Shown here one piece after another: positions 21,958-30,837 of a DNA stretch of 64,000 nucleotides. Position numbers and translations under genes: made by a program. The notes under the pieces are model-generated. The model worked only from the letters and a program-made list of their open reading frames with translations. It was not told where the DNA came from and made no database searches. Origin of the DNA: Sanghuangporus weigelae (lineage: Eukaryota; Basidiomycota; Agaricomycetes; Hymenochaetales; Hymenochaetaceae); the NCBI GenBank assembly GCA_033182465.1, contig CP137319.1:3782001-3846000 (forward strand). The letters are read 5' to 3'. The first letter of the stretch is position 1; each line of letters starts with the position of its first letter.

Positions 21958-22988
21958 ACCGATCAGGAAACACCAACAACAGAAGTAACGGTCATCGAAC
22001 GAACGAACGGGCGAACGATAATCAAACGAGGTTCACACCTAGATCCCTCGACGAACGAGTTCAACACATCACCAACAGACTACGTAGTCTGGAAAGCGAT
22101 CACGACATACTATACGCGACAACGAACCACAGCATATTGTATCCACCAGTGATCAGAAGGCTACAAGAAAGGGTTGAAAGACTGGAAGAACGAACTGCAA
22201 ACACGGGGCAGTCAAACAGTCTACCAACCGGAGCATACGCGACAGCAGTAGGAGATCGATTCGAAGCACTCGAAACAACTACTCGAAGAATTGGAGCACA
22301 GGTAGCAGCTCTAGAGAGATATACTCTGGAATTGGATCGAGCAGCAGGGGCACTCAATCAACGGGTCATAGACGGAAACGGAGTACTTGACCGAGAGCTC
22401 AACGCTATCCGGAACAGGATTACTGCTCAGGAACAACAACTACAAACGATTGAGACGAGAGTCGGAGAGCTTAACAGGACAGCTCTAGATCAACCAAGGA
22501 TTGTTCAAGACATCCATAACCTGCGAGAAGCCCTACTCCAACTAGGACAAACAATCGAGTCGAGTCAACGCACCTACGCAGCTATACTCACATCGGTACA
22601 GACAACCGAAACTACCTCAAGGAATATACTCGAACACGCTCAACGAATCCGAGAAGTAGCTCAGGCAGCACAACGCTGGGAACACTTTCTACCAAGAGAG
22701 AGAGCCCAACAGGAACAGAGTTCTGACGAATCAGTGTCCTCAGACGAAGAAGCATCACGAAGGCCATTCTTACTCAGAACCCCACCTCGAACGGTTATCA
22801 TCCAAGTACCAACAGTACCTGCAGTACCAGCAAGTGGTTCAGTAGCAACCCAAGCGCCAGAGAATCCACCACCACCATCCTATTCACCACCAGCAGTGCC
22901 CATAAGCACTTACGATCATGTCGACAACCGACCAGAAGGTGCAAGCACTGGAGCAGCAACTACAGACTCTTCAGACACAACTCTCTAA
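21954..22988 (+). CDS. E2 pre-gag ORF, 344 residues, coiled coil with PPSY motif
   Basis: A polar N-terminus (Asn/Arg-rich, residues 1-30) is followed by heptad-like helices from about 35 to 240 (RLQERVERLEERT, RIGAQVAALERY, RITAQEQQLQTIETRVGEL), which predict long coiled coils. Next comes an acidic Ser patch (SSDESVSSDEEASR, about 255-270) and a Pro-rich region with PPPPSYSPP near residue 306. PPSY fits PPxY, the WW-domain ligand used by retroviral late domains to recruit Nedd4/Rsp5-type ligases. The end overlaps gag by 71 bases in another frame. I infer an accessory structural or assembly role; matrix-like function is a guess. There is no similarity I can name. Confidence 0.65.
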   Translation: MNRSGNTNNRSNGHRTNERANDNQTRFTPRSLDERVQHITNRLRSLESDHDILYATTNHSILYPPVIRRLQERVERLEERTANTGQSNSLPTGAYATAVGDRFEALETTTRRIGAQVAALERYTLELDRAAGALNQRVIDGNGVLDRELNAIRNRITAQEQQLQTIETRVGELNRTALDQPRIVQDIHNLREALLQLGQTIESSQRTYAAILTSVQTTETTSRNILEHAQRIREVAQAAQRWEHFLPRERAQQEQSSDESVSSDEEASRRPFLLRTPPRTVIIQVPTVPAVPASGSVATQAPENPPPPSYSPPAVPISTYDHVDNRPEGASTGAATTDSSDTTL

Positions 22989-24006
22989 ACACAGCATCAA
23001 GCTTCCGAAGTACTATGGCAAGCGAAGCGAAGATATTGATCTGTGGATTAGTCGATGTATCTCGAAGCTGGCACAGCATGGAGTCAAGGATGAGGAGGAG
23101 ATCGCAAAGAGCCTATTTGCGGCACTAGAAGGCGACAGCTACGATTGGTTTGCAGAGAAGAATACCCTAACATCATTCGATGCCAATGGGAAACTGAAAC
23201 CAGTACCTGCGATTATCGCTGCAACAAATGGAATGTTCGCATCACTCAAGGACATGCTGAACTGGATGAGGATCCGAGCAGGACATCCGATCATTGGAGA
23301 ACAGGAAGCCCTATTCCAACTACTATGCATCCAGCAGAAAGGAGCAAGCATTAGGGCGTACAACGACGAATTCCGACGACTCAAAGCACGAGCACCAGAC
23401 ACGATGGATAAGCAGATGCTCAAGTACATCTATGTCAAAGGACTAGACATGTGGGTCAAACGACGAGTCGAATCTGTACAACCCGACGCTTTCGAGAAGA
23501 ACGACCTCGATGCATGGATGGAATGGACAAGCAACCTAGCAAACTCTGACGCCAGGCAAAGGCTCATGGGCAGTCAAACATACACCCCGAGATTCAAATC
23601 GAACGGACAGTCATCTTTCCGACCACCAGTACAAACAACGAAACGAGATCCAGACGCCATGGATGTAGATGCACTCCGAGGCTTGCCGAAGAAGGGAGGC
23701 AAATGCTACAACTGTGAAAAGTCAGGACATTACGCAAAGGAGTGCAAGGCACCAAGGAAGCAAAAGGGTTCTTCCTCTAAGCGGCCGAAGAAGACTAATG
23801 GTGTAAAACGGAGGACGATGACAACACGAACAATCGATTTCAAGGAAACATGTCCCGATCCACACTGCCGAAGGCCAGTCCACTACGACCATGTAGCATG
23901 GGCTAAAGGCGACGAATCAGCAGGATGGACTTGCAAGCATGACGAAGAATACCGAAACAACATTCGCAAATCCCTAGCAAGTAAAGAGCAACAGGGAAAA
24001 GATTAA
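22918..24006 (+). CDS. gag: E2 Gag (capsid and nucleocapsid), 362 residues
   Basis: A short N-terminal coiled coil (KVQALEQQLQTLQTQL) leads into a retrotransposon capsid-like domain (about 35-215; LWISRCISKLAQHGV, SYDWFAEKN, IRAYNDEFRRLKA). The zinc knuckle CYNCEKSGHYAKEC (CX2CX4HX4C) follows at about residues 262-275, then a Lys/Arg-rich linker. A second Cys/His cluster near the end (CPDPHCRRPVHYDH...WTCKHD) is not usual for Gag. Gag packages the RNA in cytoplasmic particles. Its frame differs from the 344-residue ORF before it and from pol after it; the gag stop and the first pol ATG are about 100 bases apart. Confidence 0.9.
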   Translation: MSTTDQKVQALEQQLQTLQTQLSKHSIKLPKYYGKRSEDIDLWISRCISKLAQHGVKDEEEIAKSLFAALEGDSYDWFAEKNTLTSFDANGKLKPVPAIIAATNGMFASLKDMLNWMRIRAGHPIIGEQEALFQLLCIQQKGASIRAYNDEFRRLKARAPDTMDKQMLKYIYVKGLDMWVKRRVESVQPDAFEKNDLDAWMEWTSNLANSDARQRLMGSQTYTPRFKSNGQSSFRPPVQTTKRDPDAMDVDALRGLPKKGGKCYNCEKSGHYAKECKAPRKQKGSSSKRPKKTNGVKRRTMTTRTIDFKETCPDPHCRRPVHYDHVAWAKGDESAGWTCKHDEEYRNNIRKSLASKEQQGKD

Positions 24007-24110
24007 GACCTCCATCGAACGAGACTGCGCGATGTGAGTGTAACAAGGGTGACGAGAAAGGTTTCAACAACCAGTGTTTCAAACCTCCTGGGTTCAACCC
24101 CAGTGAAGCG

Positions 24111-27100
24111 ATGTACAATAAGCGATTGCCAATACAAGCATTGCATCCCCGATTACCTATTCGAGTGAAGGTTGGAACAAAGACCCTAGCAGTCAAAGCG
24201 TTAATCGATTCCGGAGCTACATGCAGCACGATACACCCCAACTTGGTACGACACTACAGCCTATTCAAAAAGAGGCTTGATCACCCTCGACCTTTGAATA
24301 ATGCGGATGGAAGTCCCAACCAAGGAGGAGCAATCACGCACGAGGTCTACACATTAATTTTTGATGGACCTAAACCGCAGCCACAAACGTTGGCAGTAGC
24401 AACCACAGGACAGGATCAAGTGATCCTAGGAATTGACTATTTGGCCAAAGTCAATCCCGAAATTGATTGGAAGAATCAAGTATGGAATCGGAATGGTAAT
24501 TCGATACCATTCGAGCTCAACGTCATACGAGCTACCAAGAAGCGAAGGCACAGGAAGCGCAAACGGAAACGGCAAACGAAAGGCAAACCTGACAAGACAA
24601 GACCTAGGCATAACACGAAGCAACAGGCTCAGGACAGAGACAACTATCGACACTCTGGAGCACCAGGAATAATATTTGCGCCAAGGAGAGACAACAACGG
24701 ACACTCTCACGAAACGAAGCCACAAGCGAAGCCGGAAACCAGACCAGCAACACCAAGACTGGAACAGGCAAAACAGACGCCAGAAGTGAAGAGTCCGAGC
24801 ACGGAAAATATACCAGACTCTGCAACGAAACAGCCACAACAGGAAACGGCAAACAAGCATCATCGAGATGAGGAGGAAATAAACTACACTCCCAAGCGAT
24901 GGAAGAAACAGGCACCACAAGGAACGAGTATAGTGCAACGACGACCAAGGCACATACCGAGACGGATGATCCCAGCACGGCAACTGTACCAGACATCCGA
25001 AGGTGAAACACAAGATGTAACAGGCAAGCATAGCCTAGACGAACAGGAGGAAATAAACGACTCTCCGAAACGTTGGAAGAAACAACCACCACAGAAGATA
25101 CATCCACTGAGGCAAAACATGCCGGAAGATGAAGAACTCTGGCCATCACCAGAAGAAAACCCGGGCATGAAGTATAGGATACGACCACGAAAGACACGGT
25201 ATCCAGAGAAGCCAGTGGCAGGCATTATACGACCGAGAACGGCATCGTTAATGCGAGGAGCTAGTCCCACACCGAAGCGTACAAGATGGGCAGACAACGA
25301 AAGCGATATCGAGATGCAAGACGAGCAGGAGACAACAGAAGACACTCCTATGCACGATATAGAGCCAGAAGACATTGAAAGTCTTAGGACGACCAACCAA
25401 CCAACTACCCTTACCAGAAAGGAAGAGCTCGCTGCAAAGCTAGAGCTAGACATCAATCGAAATTGGTCACCAAGGCAGCAGAACCAAGTCTCACAGCCTC
25501 TGAACAAAGCGAGTTCAGTATCCCAGCAGTATTCTCAACAAAAGGCAGCTGCAGAAGGACTACTAGGAACACAGAAACGAGATTGGCGAAAACTCCTACC
25601 AAAGGAAATAGAAGACTACGCAGATGTCTTTGATCCTGACAAGTCAAGAAGGTTACCCAAGCATACGAAATGGGATATGGCAATTAACCTCAAAGAAGGA
25701 GTACCATTACCGAAACCGAGGCCTATTATCAAGCTCACACGAGAAGAGCAGGCAGCACTCGATGCTTATGTCAAAGAGTTACTTGACAAAGGATGGATTG
25801 AAAAGGTTCAACCACATGAACCATGTCCGGTAGCAGCACCAGTCTTCTTTGTAGGAAAGAAAGACGGAGGAGCACGAGCAGTAACCGATTACCGAGACAT
25901 CAACGACACGACAGTATCAGATCCATACCCGATACCGATCATGAGTGTTCTCCCAGAGAAACTGGAGAAAGGAAAATTCTTCTTTACACTCGACATGCGA
26001 TCAGGTTACAACAACCTGCGAATCCGAGAAGGAGACGAGTGGAAGGCAGCATTCCGAGTTGGCAATGCAGTCTACAAGCCAAAGGTCATGATGTTTGGAA
26101 TGAAGAACTCACCTGCAGTATTCCAACGATTCATGAATGACAACTTCGAATATTGGCTCAGGACAGAAGAAGCACTCAACTATTTGGACGACCTTATTGG
26201 TCAAGCACAAACTGAAGAGGAACATTGGAAACTCCTCAGGGCAATTCTACAGAAATGCCGAGAGCTCGACATCTACCTCAAAATCGAGAAATGTCACTTC
26301 CTCCAAACCCAGCTCGACTACTTGGGATTTGTAGTAGGAACGAAAGGCATCCAGATGGATCCTTATAAGCTCAAAGCTATTCACGAATGGCCAGTGCCAA
26401 AGACGAAACGACAAGTTCGAAAGTTCCAAGGATTTTGTAACTTCTACCGAAGATTCATCAGGAACTATGCCGATACATTCGCACCTATTGGCGACCTTAT
26501 CAAAAAGGATCGCAAGTTCATATGGGCAGAGGCACAAGACAAAGCATTCGAAAGTATCAAGAAGGCATTCGAAACGGAAGTCGCATTGGCAATGCCAAAG
26601 CCAGACAAATCATACACATTGGAAACCGACGCATCCGATGTAGCGATTGGTGCAGTCTTACAACAAGAAGACAACCAAGGAGAACTGAGACCTTTAGGTT
26701 TCATGTCGAAAACTCTAACGAACACCCAACGAAACTATCCGACGCATGACAAAGAGATGCTAGCAATCATGGAAGCACTCAAGCATTGGAGACACCTATT
26801 GGAGGGAACCAAAGAACCAGTAACAATCCGAAGCGATCATGCAAACCTCCGATACTTCATGACAGCTCAGAATCTATCGAGACGTCAAGCGAGATGGGCA
26901 TTAGAGTTATCACGATATAACTTCAAGATTCTCCATTGGCCAGGCAAGAAGAACCAAGCTGACGAGCTATCACGACGATCCGACTATATGCCAGAGGACA
27001 AGGACAACTTAGGAGTTACCTTATTACCTCCTGATACGATCAAGCAACAAACATTGCGACGCACAGAGATCAACGGTCTATACAAGCTAGAAACTGAAAT

Positions 27101-28589
27101 GGTCACTATCTCTGATCCTATTATCCGAACGATCAAGAGGAACTACAATACCGAGGAGGCTAAGAAGGAAATTCAGGCGATCAAGCAGAGCAACGGCTAC
27201 AGTTACAGGAACGGCTTGCACTACGTAACCAATGCATTATATATCCCGCCGTCCGCCAACCTACGAGCGTTGCTAATCCGAAGGCGCCATGATCACAAAC
27301 TTGCAGGCCACCCAGGAGCAGAAAAGACCATAGAGCTTGTAAAGCGATCATACTATTGGCCGAAGATGGAAGAAATGATCCGAGCATATACCGCAACCTG
27401 CGACATATGTCAGCGTGCAAAACCGATTCGACAGTTTCGAAATCCGCCGCTCCAACCGTTGGAGGCACCACATCAACCATGGGAAACCATAACCTGTGAC
27501 CTGATTACCGACTTACCAGTCAGCAATGAAGGCTACAGTGCGATACTCGTTATAGTGGACAAACTCACTAAAATGGGGAAGTTCATTCCTTGCCAAGGAA
27601 TACCCAATGCTAAGCAGTTGGCACGTTTGTTCCGCCAACATGTCTTCAAATACTACGGGGCCCCTAAACGAGTAATCTCCGACCGAGGTAGCAACTTCAC
27701 CGCGCAATTCCTCAAGGAGTTCTGCAGACTCATCGATGTCGATTGGAAAACTAGTACAGCGTATCATCCACAAACCGATGGTCAAACCGAGCGACTAAAT
27801 CAAGAGCTTGAACAGTACTTACGCTGCTATGTGTCCTACCGACAAACAGATTGGGCAGAGTACATCGATATAGCAGAATTCGCCTACAACAACAGGAAGC
27901 ACAGTACTACACATCAGTCACCATTCTATACACTGTATGGATGGCATCCTCACCTGGACGTTGCGGAGACCGGTGATTCAAACGTCCCAGAAGCAATAAA
28001 TCACCTAGAGGAGCTTCGACAAGTACAGCAAGAAGCCTATAATTCGATTAGGCAAGCGAATGAGGCAATGAAGCTTTATGCAGACCTGCATCGAGGCAAA
28101 CTGCCAGAGTACAAGCCAGGAGACGAAGTGTTACTAGACATGAGGAATCTCAGTCGATTGGAACCAACGAAGAAACTTGCAATGAAATGGGCAGGGCCTT
28201 ATAAAGTCGAGAAGGCAGTCGGACAAGTGTCATTCAGATTACGCTTACCCGAAACCCTTCCGATCCACCCAGTGTTTCATGCGAGTCTTCTCAGGCCTTA
28301 CAAACGAAAGGAATACCCTGGAAGACCCACTTTGGATGAACCACCACCTATTGAAGTGGAGGGAGAAGCAGAGTACGAAGTGGAGACAATTCATAACACA
28401 AGACGTCATCGGAGCAAGGTCCAATACCTTATCCAATGGAAAGGATACCAGGAGCGAACATGGGAGCCACTTGACAACCTCAAGAACTCCTATCAAATGA
28501 TCGAAGCATTCCATAAAAAGTATCCTCAGGCAATCCAGCCACCGAACCTTAACCAATGGATCGCCGCACGAAAACGAGTTAGGCAATAG
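24111..28589 (+). CDS. pol: E2 Pol: protease, RT, RNase H, integrase, chromodomain
   Basis: 1492 residues. Order by approximate residue: aspartic protease with DSGAT at 33-37; a long basic, Gln/Pro-rich spacer (about 140-480) holding two similar units ending SPKRWKKQ or TPKRWKKQ; reverse transcriptase with YLDD at 691-694; RNase H with TLETDASDVAIG near 835; integrase zinc finger (HKLAGHPG...CDICQ, about 1060-1105); catalytic D1130, D1191 and E1227 (DD35E); GPY/F-like WAGPYKV near 1365; and a chromodomain (YEVETIHNTR...YLIQWKGY...TWEPL, about 1421-1475). The chromodomain of such elements binds histone marks and steers insertion into heterochromatin, which fits the nesting seen here. The RT motif YLDDLIGQ differs from the common Y(L/I)DDI(L/V) pattern. 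Confidence 0.97.
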   Translation: MYNKRLPIQALHPRLPIRVKVGTKTLAVKALIDSGATCSTIHPNLVRHYSLFKKRLDHPRPLNNADGSPNQGGAITHEVYTLIFDGPKPQPQTLAVATTGQDQVILGIDYLAKVNPEIDWKNQVWNRNGNSIPFELNVIRATKKRRHRKRKRKRQTKGKPDKTRPRHNTKQQAQDRDNYRHSGAPGIIFAPRRDNNGHSHETKPQAKPETRPATPRLEQAKQTPEVKSPSTENIPDSATKQPQQETANKHHRDEEEINYTPKRWKKQAPQGTSIVQRRPRHIPRRMIPARQLYQTSEGETQDVTGKHSLDEQEEINDSPKRWKKQPPQKIHPLRQNMPEDEELWPSPEENPGMKYRIRPRKTRYPEKPVAGIIRPRTASLMRGASPTPKRTRWADNESDIEMQDEQETTEDTPMHDIEPEDIESLRTTNQPTTLTRKEELAAKLELDINRNWSPRQQNQVSQPLNKASSVSQQYSQQKAAAEGLLGTQKRDWRKLLPKEIEDYADVFDPDKSRRLPKHTKWDMAINLKEGVPLPKPRPIIKLTREEQAALDAYVKELLDKGWIEKVQPHEPCPVAAPVFFVGKKDGGARAVTDYRDINDTTVSDPYPIPIMSVLPEKLEKGKFFFTLDMRSGYNNLRIREGDEWKAAFRVGNAVYKPKVMMFGMKNSPAVFQRFMNDNFEYWLRTEEALNYLDDLIGQAQTEEEHWKLLRAILQKCRELDIYLKIEKCHFLQTQLDYLGFVVGTKGIQMDPYKLKAIHEWPVPKTKRQVRKFQGFCNFYRRFIRNYADTFAPIGDLIKKDRKFIWAEAQDKAFESIKKAFETEVALAMPKPDKSYTLETDASDVAIGAVLQQEDNQGELRPLGFMSKTLTNTQRNYPTHDKEMLAIMEALKHWRHLLEGTKEPVTIRSDHANLRYFMTAQNLSRRQARWALELSRYNFKILHWPGKKNQADELSRRSDYMPEDKDNLGVTLLPPDTIKQQTLRRTEINGLYKLETEMVTISDPIIRTIKRNYNTEEAKKEIQAIKQSNGYSYRNGLHYVTNALYIPPSANLRALLIRRRHDHKLAGHPGAEKTIELVKRSYYWPKMEEMIRAYTATCDICQRAKPIRQFRNPPLQPLEAPHQPWETITCDLITDLPVSNEGYSAILVIVDKLTKMGKFIPCQGIPNAKQLARLFRQHVFKYYGAPKRVISDRGSNFTAQFLKEFCRLIDVDWKTSTAYHPQTDGQTERLNQELEQYLRCYVSYRQTDWAEYIDIAEFAYNNRKHSTTHQSPFYTLYGWHPHLDVAETGDSNVPEAINHLEELRQVQQEAYNSIRQANEAMKLYADLHRGKLPEYKPGDEVLLDMRNLSRLEPTKKLAMKWAGPYKVEKAVGQVSFRLRLPETLPIHPVFHASLLRPYKRKEYPGRPTLDEPPPIEVEGEAEYEVETIHNTRRHRSKVQYLIQWKGYQERTWEPLDNLKNSYQMIEAFHKKYPQAIQPPNLNQWIAARKRVRQ

Positions 28590-28764
28590 TTGCATCACAT
28601 GCACTCCACCCGATGGAGCCGCTTATGGATCCACAATAGAGACGATGAGTAAGGTCCCCAATGACCTTACCAAGCGATGACATCAATGTGGCACACCAAA
28701 GCGAGAGCAGAGATAGAAGAATTAGGCAAGACATCGCCGACATACCAACAAGATGGTATAAAAC

Positions 28765-29841
28765 ATGGAGAACTTCGAGTTAAGGAACAACAACTCGAAT
28801 CTCAACAGCTCTACTTCACTGCAGACGAACCACTACTCAGCTATGCCTATTTTCGACGAGCTACATGCATTCTGTCAACCAGAAGATGCACCAGAATGGA
28901 CATTTACACTCAGGCCACCGACCGAACGTTATCAATGGCCACAGCTGTGCAACCGATTCAACGAAGAGAACTACGAAGACGAAATCGTACCCCTATGCCC
29001 AGGAAAGTACTTCGACGATCTATTTGACAAGTGGAACGCAGTCCACCACAACCGAGACGAAATACCCCATCTTATGATGGCGAATCACTCAGACGAGTGG
29101 TTATTCAAACTCAGTAACCCTCGAGACGCAGCATTACGCCGACTCAATGATGATGCATTTCTAACCTACGCGATCGAACTCGAAACACAAGCATTACATC
29201 GAGGCAAGATCGACTTTAGGCACGAAACGACATACAAGAACATCATGGGCATCTATCATTCGGCAATTCAAATTTGCGCCTACCGACGAGACATGACTAC
29301 CGCAATTCTTAACCGAATGATGCGATGGAGTCACTATCATCCGATGAGCATCGATGCGATGAAGTACATTATATACATAGCCGACCAGACGGGCTTCTAT
29401 GCATCCCACACCATGCAGTTCATGACGGTACTCAACATGACGAAGTATTACGAAGGAACGAGATACCGAACGGTTATTGAAGCAAGGAACTCTACTACGG
29501 ACGAGGTACCACTCGACAACATCGAGCACCACGTAGTCGAAGGCAAAGAGGTTAACTACGACCCTCATTACCTTATGGAACTCAACAACCGAGAGGAAGA
29601 AGCCAGAGAAAAACTACAGGCTACACGACACCCCTTGCTGGAAGATCTGATGATCTCAGTCTACCAGTACCCGAACGAACTCTACCAGCCGGACGAGATG
29701 CTTACTATGTCGGAACAGGAGGACATGTACATACACTCCGACGATACAGAGTCAAGTGAAGAAGGTGAAAGTAGGGAACTATATACCCCAGCGAACTCGG
29801 CCCAGACTACACCTGAGGCTGAAGAATCCGAAGATTTGTAA
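28765..29841 (+). CDS. E2 3' ORF after pol, 358 residues, unknown
   Basis: The frame lies after pol on the same strand, where an env would sit in an errantivirus, but I see no signal peptide or membrane segment. A conserved-looking core (MPIFDELHAFCQPEDAPEW, KYFDDLFDKWNAVHH, RRDMTTAILNRMMRWSHYH) is helix-rich. The C-terminus is strongly acidic and Ser-rich (QEDMYIHSDDTESSEEGES...EAEESEDL), and contains YQYPNELYQP. No family is recognised. In E3 the comparable frame starts at the internal MPIFDELH (51199). Since the element's mRNA is polycistronic, expression may need an internal start or splicing. Confidence 0.65.
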   Translation: MENFELRNNNSNLNSSTSLQTNHYSAMPIFDELHAFCQPEDAPEWTFTLRPPTERYQWPQLCNRFNEENYEDEIVPLCPGKYFDDLFDKWNAVHHNRDEIPHLMMANHSDEWLFKLSNPRDAALRRLNDDAFLTYAIELETQALHRGKIDFRHETTYKNIMGIYHSAIQICAYRRDMTTAILNRMMRWSHYHPMSIDAMKYIIYIADQTGFYASHTMQFMTVLNMTKYYEGTRYRTVIEARNSTTDEVPLDNIEHHVVEGKEVNYDPHYLMELNNREEEAREKLQATRHPLLEDLMISVYQYPNELYQPDEMLTMSEQEDMYIHSDDTESSEEGESRELYTPANSAQTTPEAEESEDL

Positions 29842-30397
29842 ACAACTCTTCTTTTATGCAACCCCTTTCCCATATCGTGACCCGACATGGTCAATTATGC
29901 ATTTCATTCTTACCTTATGATATTTATGGTCACATCCGACCAAATTATGCTTTATGCACCTCTTTATTTCACGCTTATTCGGCCAACCAGCACAAATGAA
30001 GCACTATGCAGAAGTGTCAAAGAACCTACAAGGGCCTAGACATTTTGTATATTGTTTTATTGTGCCGGCTCCGAATTAGCAGATTATGCCTACCTTTTAT
30101 TATCCTCTATGCAACGGAGAAGCCAAAAGTTTACGTGAAGTCACTCCCTTGCATCATGCTAGGATGTGCCTTCACGCTGAAAGGCACTCCAATTACACTC
30201 TTTCTTCGAAAAACTCCATTTGGGGGTTGAAGAGCCGTAGGTAAACACCTGGAACTTCACTCCCAAATTGGTATAAAACTTATTCATTAACGACTTAATG
30301 ATTTTAATGACTTTATAATTTCTTTCTTATCACTTTCAATTGCGTCATATTCTTTACATGATGCACATTTCATATTCATATCCCTTCCCACCACCCT

Positions 30398-30713
30398 TTA
30401 CAAGTCAATGTCTTCCCAGACACCCTTTTCACGACGTTCCTGCGAAGCAATACCTGCATTTTCGACGACTGGATCGATAACCTCAACGTCATAACCGAGC
30501 GCGAGGTGAACTCGAAGCGCGACAGTAGTAACATCGCGCTGGAACGATTGCATTTCGAAGTCAGCCTCCTAGAGGATGATTAACAACTCGAAACGGCACA
30601 GAGCATGCATCACTTACCTGAGCACGCCTCTTACGCTCCAAAATCCAATGATTTATGCCGAAAATCGCGACAATAACGACAAAAACAGTAACAGCAGCGG
30701 CGACTTTCGACAT
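30398..30713 (-). CDS. Antisense spliced small membrane protein (E2 copy)
   Basis: Exons 30713-30618 and 30568-30398, with a 49-nt GT-AG intron. Same structure as the E1 and E3 copies; the product differs from E3's at only a few residues and remains open. Described in full under 52736-53051. Confidence 0.6.
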
Positions 30714-30824
30714 TTTGGAGCAGAGATGATGATGGTTTGATAGCAAAAATCAACCATCACTAGGCGACCCTTTATCCGAGCTTTCTCACGGATTAGGATG
30801 AACATTTCTCCGAAAGTTCATCTT

Positions 30825-30832
30825 AGGGGGGG
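30825..30832 (+). other. E2 polypurine tract
   Basis: AGGGGGGG followed by TGTAG and then the LTR. An inverted repeat GATGAAC/GTTCATC lies just upstream. Confidence 0.75.
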
Positions 30833-30837
30833 TGTAG

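Noticed and set aside
24426-25507. Long antisense frames of about 200 residues opposite the pol spacer
   Set aside because: They lie exactly opposite the basic low-complexity spacer and mirror its codon bias (Cys/Ser/Val/Leu-rich); most likely shadows.
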